Positions 22,155-29,956 of a stretch of 29,982 nt of DNA are shown here, in pieces. The stretch is from assembly GCA_949743895.1 (NCBI GenBank), contig CATJUX010000077.1, positions 1 through 29,982 of the forward strand. Reading direction: 5' to 3'. The stretch comes from JANFXS01 sp022791155 (GTDB taxonomy: Bacteria > Bacillota > Clostridia > Lachnospirales > Anaerotignaceae). Both the position numbers and the translations under genes were made by a program. The notes beneath the pieces are model-generated. The model was given only the letters and a program-made list of their open reading frames with translations. It was not told the DNA's origin and searched no databases. How positions within the stretch are numbered: position 1 is the stretch's first letter; every line of letters starts with the position of its first letter.

Positions 22155-23431
22155 TTCCCCCTTCCCGGTTTGATCAGCTCTTTAACAGTTATGTCAGAAA
22201 CAAAAACTCCAATCTCGTCATCTATTTTTGCAAATTTGATGTTTTCATCGTCAACAAAATATAAAACATTTTCCATTTTTCGTTCTTTGGCATATTTTAT
22301 GTTTTCATCAAAGTTGGCCCCAACAAGGCTGTTTTCAACGCTTATGCCGCTTTTTCTATATTCATCGGCCATTCTAAGCGCCGCGGCCATGCCATTGTCA
22401 CCATAGGCAAAAAGAGCCTTTGTTCCGCATACATTCAAATTCACATTGCTGTTTTCAAGCACATTGAGCACTTCAGTTATCTTTATTCCAAAACCCACAG
22501 CCGGAATGTTTTTTCCAAACTGGCTAACAAGGTCATCATAGCGCCCGCCATCCAAAATTGAATATCCTGTTCCATATGTGTAGCCTCTGAATATTATTCC
22601 TGTGTAATAGTTCAAATGGTTGACCATTCCCAAATCGAAAACTATATATTCATCAACCCCATGAATTTTGAGACACTCATAGAGATTCATCAGGTTTTTG
22701 ATTGCCGTTTTGGCCTCATCACTTTTAACCAGCTCTTTTGACTGTTTGAGAACATTGTCATTTCCAACCATTTTGTGAAGCTCCAAAAACAGTTTTTTTG
22801 TCTCACCAGGCATCTCATTTTCTTCCAAAAGTTCTTCCATGCCAACATAGTTTCTGTTTGCTATGAGCTCTTTGAGCTTGTTTTTGTTTTCAACACTCAA
22901 TCTTGTTTCATTCAATATGCTGTTGAAAAACGAAACCTCTCCAATGTGAATTCTAAATTCACATATGCCTGATGCCAAAATGCTTTTAACTGCAAGCGCC
23001 ACAACCTCGGCATCAGCCTCAATGCTTTTAGGCCCCATAAGCTCAATGCCCGCCTGAGAAAACTCACAAAGTTTTCCCTGATAATCCTTGTTATATCTGA
23101 ATGCGTTTCCGCTGTATGAAAACCGCAAAGGCCCACTTGTTCCAGAAAATGCTGTGGCCGCAATCCGCGCTATTGGAGGCGTCATGTCACTTCTGAGCGC
23201 CAGTTCACCACCGTTTCTGTCAAAAAATCTAAACATGTCATTGGGGTTTGTGCTTCCCATTTTTTCATCGGAAAAAACCTCCAAATATTCAAACATAGGG
23301 CTTTCCACAGCATTATATCCATAGCTTTTGAAAACGCCTTCAATCCTTCTGTAAATTTCATCCTTTTTTCTTTTTTCATCAGGAAGTATATCATTAACCC
23401 CAACAGGCGTATGCAGTTTAATGTCTATCAA
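22151..23431 (-). CDS. hisZ: ATP phosphoribosyltransferase regulatory subunit
   Basis: HisZ is a catalytically inactive paralogue of histidyl-tRNA synthetase that activates short HisG and senses histidine. The 426 residues follow the class II fold: ALRSDMTPPIAR (motif 2-like), GKLCEFSQAGIELMG, YYTGIIFRGY and DGGRYDDL. There is no ATG at the start. TTG 23431 lies 7 bases after GAGGG and is preferred over TTG 23437, which abuts the site. It is the first gene of the his operon. Confidence 0.94.
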   Translation of the reverse strand: MIDIKLHTPVGVNDILPDEKRKKDEIYRRIEGVFKSYGYNAVESPMFEYLEVFSDEKMGSTNPNDMFRFFDRNGGELALRSDMTPPIARIAATAFSGTSGPLRFSYSGNAFRYNKDYQGKLCEFSQAGIELMGPKSIEADAEVVALAVKSILASGICEFRIHIGEVSFFNSILNETRLSVENKNKLKELIANRNYVGMEELLEENEMPGETKKLFLELHKMVGNDNVLKQSKELVKSDEAKTAIKNLMNLYECLKIHGVDEYIVFDLGMVNHLNYYTGIIFRGYTYGTGYSILDGGRYDDLVSQFGKNIPAVGFGIKITEVLNVLENSNVNLNVCGTKALFAYGDNGMAAALRMADEYRKSGISVENSLVGANFDENIKYAKERKMENVLYFVDDENIKFAKIDDEIGVFVSDITVKELIKPGRGN

Positions 23432-23470
23432 AATCAATCCCTCACTTTATTGCTTTATCAAACTAAAGTC

Positions 23471-23500
23471 AAGTATACTTTCAAATTGTTTCTTTGTCAA
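23471..23500 (-). promoter_or_regulatory. his operon promoter with a palindromic operator over the -10 box
   Basis: On the minus strand a perfect TTGACA (23500-23495) and TATACT (23477-23472) are 17 bases apart. The -10 box lies inside the perfect palindrome AAGTATACTT (23471-23480), overlapped by a wider AAAGT/ACTTT dyad (23465-23481). Repressor binding there would block polymerase. The leader is only about 33 nt, with no T-box, so control by a DNA-binding repressor is the simplest reading. The protein is inferred to be the YerC homologue at 16283-16585. Confidence 0.75.
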
Positions 23501-23559
23501 TAACAATTGATAACCCAAATTGATGACATGCTATGTTTTATTGCAAAAATGTTGTTATT

Positions 23560-25392
23560 TCATGTAAACTCTTTTATCACTTCTATAAATTCCTCTCCAT
23601 AGCTCTCCATCTTTTTCCTTCCAACCCCCGAAACTTCCAAAAACTCTCTTTCGTTTGAAGGCATTTTCGCACACATGTCCTCAAGCGTTGCATTCGAAAA
23701 CACTATATAAGCCGGAATTTTTTCTCTTGCAGATATTTTTGCCCTAATTTTTTTAAGCTTTTCGAAAAGCTTCTCTTTGTCTGAAGACATTTTCACTTTT
23801 GAAATGTTCAAAGCTCTTTTATAAAATTCTACATTTTCTTTTAAGTCATCAAACTTCTTCATATAAACATGTGTTTTCTCTTTCAAAATCTCTTCTGACT
23901 TGTCTCCCAAAATGAGTATTGGAAAATCGCCATCGGATATTTTCAGATAATCATTGAGCAGCATAAACTGTATAATTTCGTTTATGCGAGTTTTCTTCAC
24001 GCCTTTCATGACGCCATAACAACTGCTTTGTTTCAAACAAAGTCTTTCAATTTTTGATGTTTCGGCTCCCCTCAAAACATCAATTATCAACTGTGTTCCA
24101 TATCTCTCACCAGTGCTTTTCACACACATGATCACTTTTTTCGCCTCAAGAAATATATCTTCAACATCAAAACTTTTCAAACAATTTCCGCAGTTTCCGC
24201 ACCCTTTTGTGATCTCCCCGCCAAAATAGTTCAATATATAATCCCTGAGGCATTCTTTTGTGCCGCAATAGAGTGACATTTTTCTCAAACGTTCCTTTGC
24301 TTGATTTATCACAACATTTTTTGTTTGAGCATCAAGCAAGCTGTTGTCGTCAGAGTTTTCAATCAAAAACTGGTTCACCACAACATCATGCCCGCTGTAA
24401 AACAGAAAACATTCGGCTTTTTCACCATCGCGCCCTGCACGCCCGGCCTCCTGATAATAGCTTTCAATGTCCTTTGGCATGTTATAATGCACCACAAAAG
24501 AGACATTTGATTTGTCAATTCCCATTCCAAAAGCATTTGTAGCCACCATTATATTCCGTCTGTCATAAATAAAATCTTCCTGATTCCTTTTTCTTTCGTC
24601 ATCATTCAGGCCCGCATGGTATCTCGTTGCATCAAACCCGGCTTCAAAAAGGTTTTCACAAACTTCTTCAACAGTTTTTCTTGTTGAACAATAAACAATT
24701 CCGCTTTTGCCGTTCATGTTTTTTATAATGTCAAACAATTCCTTCATTTTGTCAGCTGGCCTTTTCACTTCAAAGTAAAGATTTTCGCGGTTATATCCGC
24801 CAATATAAACATATGGATTTTCAAGCCTCAGCAAATTTATAATATCTTCTCTGACCTTGGAAGTTGCTGTTGCTGTGAATGCAGACACAACAGGCCTTTT
24901 GGGCAAGGAGTTTATGAAATCGGCAACAAAAAGATAGCCCGGTCTGAAATCCTGTCCCCATTGGGAAACACAATGTGCTTCATCAACAGTCACCATTGAT
25001 ATGTTGGCGTTCACGGCAAAGTCCATGAAGCTTTCTGTTTGAAGCCTTTCAGGCGCCACATATATTATTTTATATATGCCGTTTCTGGCATTGTTCAGCG
25101 CCTTAACATATTGACGCGCCGAAAGTGAGCTGTTCAAATATGCACCCCTTATGCCGCTGTGAACAAGAGAAGAAACCTGATCTTTCATAAGCGAGATCAA
25201 AGGTGAAACCACAATTGTTATGCCTTCCATCGCTATGGCGGGCACTTGAAAACAAAGTGACTTCCCTGCACCAGTTGGCATAACACCAAACACATCGTTT
25301 CCGTTTATTATATTTTTTATAATTTCCTCCTGTCCTGGGCGAAAATTTTTATATCCAAAGTATTGATTCAATATTTCCAATGCGCGTTTCAT
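23560..25392 (-). CDS. recQ: ATP-dependent DNA helicase RecQ
   Basis: RecQ is a 3'-5' superfamily 2 helicase for recombination and replication repair. The 610 residues show Walker A TGAGKS (40-45), DEAH (137-140), the aromatic-rich loop SQWGQDFRPGY, motif VI QEAGRAGRDG, an RQC zinc site (CGTKEC and CGNCGNC), a winged helix, and an HRDC domain (about 530-605). Length is typical. ATG 25392 has AAGAGGA upstream. It is monocistronic with its own promoter, and no clear terminator is seen before hisZ. Confidence 0.96.
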   Translation of the reverse strand: MKRALEILNQYFGYKNFRPGQEEIIKNIINGNDVFGVMPTGAGKSLCFQVPAIAMEGITIVVSPLISLMKDQVSSLVHSGIRGAYLNSSLSARQYVKALNNARNGIYKIIYVAPERLQTESFMDFAVNANISMVTVDEAHCVSQWGQDFRPGYLFVADFINSLPKRPVVSAFTATATSKVREDIINLLRLENPYVYIGGYNRENLYFEVKRPADKMKELFDIIKNMNGKSGIVYCSTRKTVEEVCENLFEAGFDATRYHAGLNDDERKRNQEDFIYDRRNIMVATNAFGMGIDKSNVSFVVHYNMPKDIESYYQEAGRAGRDGEKAECFLFYSGHDVVVNQFLIENSDDNSLLDAQTKNVVINQAKERLRKMSLYCGTKECLRDYILNYFGGEITKGCGNCGNCLKSFDVEDIFLEAKKVIMCVKSTGERYGTQLIIDVLRGAETSKIERLCLKQSSCYGVMKGVKKTRINEIIQFMLLNDYLKISDGDFPILILGDKSEEILKEKTHVYMKKFDDLKENVEFYKRALNISKVKMSSDKEKLFEKLKKIRAKISAREKIPAYIVFSNATLEDMCAKMPSNEREFLEVSGVGRKKMESYGEEFIEVIKEFT

Positions 25393-25474
25393 AGAATTCC
25401 TCTTTCACACCGCCTGTTTAACACAAATTCATATTTGCCGCAATTTTCGGCTTGTTTTTTGTCTATAAAAAAAT

Positions 25475-25503
25475 ATTATACTATCCCTGCTTGCTTATTG
25501 CAA
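25475..25503 (-). promoter_or_regulatory. Promoter of recQ
   Basis: On the minus strand TTGCAA (25503-25498) and a perfect TATAAT (25480-25475) are 17 bases apart. The predicted leader is about 75 nt. Confidence 0.75.
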
Positions 25504-25525
25504 TAAATATGCAGATATAAAAACA

Positions 25526-25552
25526 ACGCCTGAATTTCAAAAATTCAGACGT
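25526..25552 (-). terminator. Rho-independent terminator of ilvE
   Basis: acgcctgaattt (25526-25537) pairs with aaattcagacgt (25541-25552), 12 bp with one G-U pair and a 3-nt loop. On the minus strand it is followed by a T-rich run. It lies 12 bases after the ilvE stop. Confidence 0.8.
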
Positions 25553-25564
25553 CTAAAAATTGAT

Positions 25565-26638
25565 TTATTTTGTTTCAATTTTGGTGACCCAGCCAAATTC
25601 ATCTTCCAATTTTCCACTTTGAATTCCTGTTATTGTGTCATACACAAGGCGCGACACAGGGCCAATTTGGCCGTTGTTCACCACAATTGTTTCGTTTTCC
25701 CACAAAAGCTCGCCAACAGGTGAAATGACAGCGGCTGTTCCTGTGCCGAATATTTCATTCAGCTTTCCGCTTTTGGCCGCTCTATAAACTTCATTGATTG
25801 AAATTTTTCTTTCAGTGACTTTATAGCCTCTTGCTTTCAAAAGCTCTATGGCGCTTCTTCTTGTTATGCCTGAAAGTATGCTTCCGTTAAGCTCTGGTGT
25901 TATAACTTCGCCGTCAATAACAAACATAATGTTCATTGTTCCAACTTCTTCAATATATTCTTTGTTGACGCCATCAAGCCAAAGAACTTGTGTGAAACCA
26001 CGGCGCTCGGCTGTTTCCTGAGCTATAAGGCTGGCAGCATAGTTCCCCGCTGTTTTTGTGAAGCCCATTCCGCCTTTCACGGCGCGGCAATATTCATCTT
26101 CAACATATATCTTCACAGGATTTATGCCTTCTTTATAATATGATCCCACAGGTGAAAGTATAACCATAAATTTGTATGTTTTTGAAGGATGAACTCCAAC
26201 ATGAACATCCATGGCAATGACAAAAGGTCTTATATAAAGGCTTGTTCCTTCTCCTGTTGGAATCCAGTCTTTTTCAATTTCAACAAGTTTTTTAATTGCT
26301 TCAACACAAAATTTTTCATCAAGGCGTGGTATAACAAGCCTGTCATTTGATATGTTCAGCCTTTCCATGTTCTTTTCTGGTCTAAAAAGTCTTATCTCGC
26401 CATCTTTGCCGCGATATGCCTTGAGCCCCTCAAATGTGGCCTGACCATAGTGAAAAATCATGCTTGCCGGATCCATCTCCAAAGTGTGATATGGCACAAT
26501 CCTTGGATCATGCCAGCCAATTCCTTCTGTATAATCCATCTCAAACATGTGATCAGCAAAATTTTCACCAAATCTCAAGTTCTTCATATCGGGTTTTTCT
26601 TTTCTTTTTTCAACCAGTTCAATTCTAATATCCTTCAT
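25565..26638 (-). CDS. ilvE: Branched-chain amino acid aminotransferase
   Basis: IlvE is the pyridoxal-phosphate enzyme for the last step of valine, leucine and isoleucine synthesis. The 357 residues match fold type IV, BCAT-II-like enzymes: HYGQATFEGLKAYR (63-76), LYIRPFV (134-140), the cofactor lysine Lys195 in GFTKTAGNYAASL, EEVGTMNIMFV, SILSGITRRS and FGTGTAAVISPVG. ATG 26638 has GGAGGCG upstream; the ORF to 26686 has no better site. It follows hisS by about 190 bases without a clear terminator, so it may share the hisS T-box. A structured segment precedes it. Confidence 0.95.
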   Translation of the reverse strand: MKDIRIELVEKRKEKPDMKNLRFGENFADHMFEMDYTEGIGWHDPRIVPYHTLEMDPASMIFHYGQATFEGLKAYRGKDGEIRLFRPEKNMERLNISNDRLVIPRLDEKFCVEAIKKLVEIEKDWIPTGEGTSLYIRPFVIAMDVHVGVHPSKTYKFMVILSPVGSYYKEGINPVKIYVEDEYCRAVKGGMGFTKTAGNYAASLIAQETAERRGFTQVLWLDGVNKEYIEEVGTMNIMFVIDGEVITPELNGSILSGITRRSAIELLKARGYKVTERKISINEVYRAAKSGKLNEIFGTGTAAVISPVGELLWENETIVVNNGQIGPVSRLVYDTITGIQSGKLEDEFGWVTKIETK

Positions 26639-26679
26639 TGTTAAAACGCCTCCATACTTTTTATCGCTGTAAGCAGTAA

Positions 26680-26750
26680 GTGCCAAAATCCAAGCTTGGC
26701 TGCCAATTGTTTGTTTTGGCAGTTTTTGATTTCAAAGTCAAAAATGGCAC
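26680..26750 (-). ncRNA. Possible three-way-junction RNA upstream of ilvE
   Basis: On the minus strand a closing stem GTGCCA/TGGCAC (26750-26745 with 26685-26680) encloses two adjacent 7-bp hairpins with no bases between them: TTTTTGA/TCAAAAA (26744-26738 with 26729-26723) and CTGCCAA/TTGGCAG (26722-26716 with 26706-26700). A perfect palindrome, CCAAGCTTGG (26699-26690), follows. It ends about 40 bases before the ilvE ATG. There is no T run, so it is not a plain terminator. I do not recognise it as a known class. Confidence 0.45.
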
Positions 26751-26828
26751 AAGCCCAGTCAAGGATTCAAAAACCAATGAGCCTCACTGCGTATTGACCT
26801 GTAACTTTTTTCAATTTTTATTAACATA

Positions 26829-28097
26829 TTAATCAAATTGGAGCAGTTCTTTCAACTTTTCTCCTATGCTTGAAATTTGAACTTCATGTGTTTCGCCTGT
26901 TTCCATGTTTTTGAGCGACACTTTTCCGCTGTCAACCTCGTCATCACCAATCACTGCGGAATACATGGCTCCAATTTTGTTGGCATATTTCATTTGGGCT
27001 TTGACACTTCTTCCAACGGTGTCACATTCTGCCACAATTCCGTTTTTCCTAAGTTCAAACACAATGGCTTGTGACTTGACAAACCCTTTGTGGCCCATTG
27101 CCCCCAAATATATATGTCTTTGGGGCTTAAAATCCTTCTTTCCGTTTTGAGCTTCCAATGTCATCAAAAGCCTTTCCATTCCAAGGCCAAAGCCAACGCC
27201 GCCTGTGGAAGGCCCGCCGCACTCGCTGACCAGGTTGTCATACCGGCCGCCGCCACACACTGTTCCTTGTGCGCCAATTGTGTTTGTCACAAATTCAAAC
27301 ACCGTTCTTGTGTAATAGTCAAGCCCTCTCACTATCATGGGATCAACGGTGAAACTTATTTTCATTTCTGTCAATATTTCCTTCAGCGTTTCAAAGTGTT
27401 CAGCACACTCGCTGTCAAGGCAGTCAAGAACATTTGGCGCTCCTTCCATTATTTTTCGACAATTTTCCTCCTTGCAGTCCAAAACCCTGAGAGGATTTTT
27501 TTCATATCTTGTTTTGCATTCATGGCAAAGTGAATCCAAATTGTTCCCTATAAACTTTCTAAGCATTTTGTTATATTTTCCACGGCATTCTGGACAGCCC
27601 AAACTGTTGATTCTAAGCTCCACACTGTTTATGCCCATTTCTTTTATGAGCTCATAAGCCACTGAAATGGCTTCCGCATCAAGGGCCGGGCTATAGCTTC
27701 CATACATTTCAACTCCAAACTGATGAAATTGCCTTTGGCGCCCTGCCTGAGTGTTTTCATAGCGAAATGTTGGAGCAATATAATATAACTTTGTTGGCTG
27801 GGCATTGTTGAACATGCCATGCTCAATGTATGCTCTTGCGGCTCCTGCTGTGCTTTCAGGGCGAAGCGTGATGCTTCTGCCGCCCTTGTCTTGAAAAGTG
27901 TACATTTCCTTTTGAACAATATCGGTTGTGTCCCCAACGCTTCTTAGAAACAACTCTGTGTGTTCAAATATAGGCGTTCTTATTTCCTCAATGCCAAAAT
28001 TTCTGCAAAGGCTTCTCATTTTGTTTTCAATTGTATGCCATTGCGGTATCTCAGCGCCAAATATATCTTTTGTTCCCTTAGGCGCTTGTGTAAGCAT
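26829..28097 (-). CDS. hisS: Histidyl-tRNA synthetase
   Basis: HisS charges tRNA-His. In the 422 residues the class II motifs are intact: TLRPEST, FRYENTQAGRQRQFHQFGVE (motif 2), GLDYYTRTVFEF, GGGRYDNL and GVGFGLGMERLL (motif 3). The C-terminal anticodon-binding domain begins near residue 325. A Cys-rich insertion (CPEC, LCHEC, LDCKEENC) may bind zinc and is common in Firmicutes enzymes. It is the catalytic paralogue of HisZ. ATG 28097 has GGAGGGG upstream. A T-box leader precedes it, though that leader does not appear to read histidine. Confidence 0.97.
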   Translation of the reverse strand: MLTQAPKGTKDIFGAEIPQWHTIENKMRSLCRNFGIEEIRTPIFEHTELFLRSVGDTTDIVQKEMYTFQDKGGRSITLRPESTAGAARAYIEHGMFNNAQPTKLYYIAPTFRYENTQAGRQRQFHQFGVEMYGSYSPALDAEAISVAYELIKEMGINSVELRINSLGCPECRGKYNKMLRKFIGNNLDSLCHECKTRYEKNPLRVLDCKEENCRKIMEGAPNVLDCLDSECAEHFETLKEILTEMKISFTVDPMIVRGLDYYTRTVFEFVTNTIGAQGTVCGGGRYDNLVSECGGPSTGGVGFGLGMERLLMTLEAQNGKKDFKPQRHIYLGAMGHKGFVKSQAIVFELRKNGIVAECDTVGRSVKAQMKYANKIGAMYSAVIGDDEVDSGKVSLKNMETGETHEVQISSIGEKLKELLQFD

Positions 28098-28167
28098 AGT
28101 GTCCCCTCCAAACTGTTAAGTTCAAAACCAAATTGAACTGCTATATAAAATCAAAATGTTTTATTTC

Positions 28168-28202
28168 ATAAAAAAAGCGTTCGCCAGCAAAGGACGAACG
28201 CT
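28168..28202 (-). terminator. T-box terminator hairpin
   Basis: An 8-bp GC-rich stem (28202-28195 with 28183-28176) is followed by seven T on the minus strand. It is the off-state hairpin of the T-box and competes with the antiterminator that contains the T-box sequence. Confidence 0.88.
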
Positions 28203-28424
28203 CGTGGTACCACCTTAATTCCTGCCAAAAATCAGCAGACACTTTCAAACCAGTAACGCGGCTTAAACGTTTATGCTTACTCAAGTTTCGGCATAAAAGC
28301 TCCCAAGCTACCTTCAATGCCATATTTCTTAAAGGGTCTTTCAGCCAACAAACCCTTCTCTCTTTAAGCTAACGGCAAATACTCCTCTTGTTCAACGCAT
28401 TTATAATTTAAATATTATTTAGAA
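28168..28424 (-). promoter_or_regulatory. T-box leader upstream of hisS
   Basis: This is a tRNA-sensing leader. On the minus strand there are a GA-rich 5' part and AGTA, a distal arm AAGGGT/ACCCTT with a GGCTG-containing loop, a specifier loop with GAA (28315-28313), and the conserved T-box AAGGTGGTACCACG (28216-28203). It ends in a terminator (agcgttcg with cgaacgct, 28202-28195 and 28183-28176, then a T run). The lower stem CAAG/CTTG and upper stem TGCCGT/ATGGCA frame the loop 3' side TTGAAGGTAG. No histidine codon lies in that loop. Confidence 0.92.
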
Positions 28425-28453
28425 ATTCTAAACAAATATAAGTCATTTGTCAA
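28425..28453 (-). promoter_or_regulatory. Promoter of the T-box/hisS transcript
   Basis: On the minus strand a perfect TTGACA (28453-28448) and TAGAAT (28430-28425) are 17 bases apart. Transcription would begin near 28418, in front of the T-box stem I. Confidence 0.85.
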
Positions 28454-28612
28454 TAGAAAATTTCAATTTTCTTATATTATTTAATAAAAACAAAAAAATA
28501 AATTCATTTTTTCTCTTTTTATAACCCAATTTTTATGAACCGCAAAAACACAGGATCACTTCAATTTTGCGCACTTTTGCGAATTTTCTCCTCTATCAGA
28601 CAAAAAATTATG

Positions 28613-28642
28613 TTGACAGAATTGAAAGAGTGCCTGTATCCT
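28613..28642 (+). promoter_or_regulatory. Probable promoter of mtaD
   Basis: A perfect TTGACA (28613-28618) and TATCCT (28637-28642) are 18 bases apart. The start site would be near 28649, which leaves a short leader and would cut off part of the hairpin arm at 28640-28650; a start further upstream is possible. Confidence 0.45.
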
Positions 28643-28666
28643 TTTTATAACAAAGTTTATAAAAGG
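28640..28666 (+). promoter_or_regulatory. Hairpin overlapping the mtaD ribosome binding site
   Basis: cctttttataa (28640-28650) pairs with ttataaaagg (28657-28666), about 10 bp with one bulged T. The 3' arm covers the start of the AAAAGGAG ribosome binding site of mtaD, so the fold would hide it. It is AT-rich and probably of modest stability. Confidence 0.45.
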
Positions 28667-28678
28667 AGAGCTATAACA

Positions 28679-29956
28679 ATGCTGTTTAAAAACATAAACT
28701 ATTTCGATGAAAACCAACAAATATCAAGCCAAAAATATATGCTGATTGAAAACGGCACAATTTCATATATAGGAGAAGCATGCCCCAAAAACTATGACGG
28801 GAGAACAATCAACGGAGAAAACAAACTTATAATGCCTGGCTTTGTCAACACTCATTGCCATGTTCCAATGACACTTTTCAGAAGCCTTGGGGGAAACATG
28901 CAGTTAAACGAATGGCTGTTAAAATTTATATTTCCAATGGAAGACAAGCTCACAGGCGATTTTGTATATTATGGCGCATTGACCGGAATTGCCGAAATGA
29001 TAAAAAGCGGTGTGACATCATTTAATGACATGTATTATTACAGCGAAAATGTATGCGATGCCGTTTCACAAAGCGGCATGAAAGCGAATATAGCAATGGA
29101 GGGCCTTGCATTTGATGATTCGCTTAACAACAGATTCACATGCCAAAAGGAGCATATTACAGATTTTTTCCACAAATATAACAACAGCTTCAACGGAAGA
29201 ATAAAAATTGATCTTTCAATACACTCTGAGTATACAGGCTGCCCTGAAAAAATTGAAATGATAGGGAACATGGCAAGGGAACTGAAAGCAAACATACAGC
29301 TTCATTTGAGCGAGACAGAAAATGAAGTCACACAGTGCATACAAAGGCACAAAAAAACACCGCCGCAGTTTTTCAATGACATTGGAGTTTTTGATAACAA
29401 CGTCACAGCGGCTCATTGCGTATATCTAAACGAAGATGACATTGAAATATTGAACAAAAAGAAAGTGAATGTGTCTCACTGTCCTTTGAGCAATCTAAAA
29501 CTTGGAAGCGGCATATGCGACATATCAAGGCTGTCAGAAAATGACATAAATGTCACAATAGGCACCGATGGCGCTGCATCAAACGACAACCTAAACTTCA
29601 TTGAAGACGTGAAAGCATCAGCATTGCTTGCCAAAGGCATACACAAAAACGCCGCACTTTTTAGCAGTGGAGACATAATCAAAATGGCTTCCAAAAATGG
29701 CGCTGTTTCTCAGGGGCGTTTTGACACAGGTGAAATATCTGTTGGAAAAAAGGCAGATTTATTCGTTGTTGATTTTGACAGCATAAACCTTGTGCCCTCA
29801 AAAAACTATTTGAACGGGTTTTTATATGCCGCTGTTCCTGAAAACATAATCATGACAATTATAGATGGAAACATTGTTTATGAAAACGGTGAATTTTCAG
29901 GAATTGACATAGAGAAAGTGAAAGCCGAAATGAAACATATTGCACAAAAGCTTTGA
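28679..29956 (+). CDS. mtaD: Amidohydrolase: 5-methylthioadenosine / S-adenosylhomocysteine deaminase type
   Basis: This is a metal-dependent amidohydrolase of the MtaD/SsnA/TrzN group, most likely deaminating S-adenosylhomocysteine or methylthioadenosine to the inosine form. The 425 residues show the metal pair His59-x-His61 (NTHCHVPM), then LHLSETENEV, AHCVYLNEDD, SHCPLSNLKLGSG and the metal aspartate in GTDGAASN. The C-terminal beta-sandwich motif GKKADLFVVDFD is present. ATG 28679 has AAAAGGAG about 10 bases upstream; the ORF extension to 28535 has no such site. It is divergent from the hisS transcript and is the last gene of the window. The substrate is assigned by family only; guanine or other aminohydrolase activity is possible. 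Confidence 0.85.
   Translation: MLFKNINYFDENQQISSQKYMLIENGTISYIGEACPKNYDGRTINGENKLIMPGFVNTHCHVPMTLFRSLGGNMQLNEWLLKFIFPMEDKLTGDFVYYGALTGIAEMIKSGVTSFNDMYYYSENVCDAVSQSGMKANIAMEGLAFDDSLNNRFTCQKEHITDFFHKYNNSFNGRIKIDLSIHSEYTGCPEKIEMIGNMARELKANIQLHLSETENEVTQCIQRHKKTPPQFFNDIGVFDNNVTAAHCVYLNEDDIEILNKKKVNVSHCPLSNLKLGSGICDISRLSENDINVTIGTDGAASNDNLNFIEDVKASALLAKGIHKNAALFSSGDIIKMASKNGAVSQGRFDTGEISVGKKADLFVVDFDSINLVPSKNYLNGFLYAAVPENIIMTIIDGNIVYENGEFSGIDIEKVKAEMKHIAQKL

Noticed and set aside
26680..26750. Simple terminator of hisS
   Set aside because: No T run follows on the minus strand, and the fold is a junction rather than a single hairpin.
28098..28323. Small ORFs in the hisS leader
   Set aside because: The region is accounted for by the T-box antiterminator and terminator; the ORFs lack start signals.
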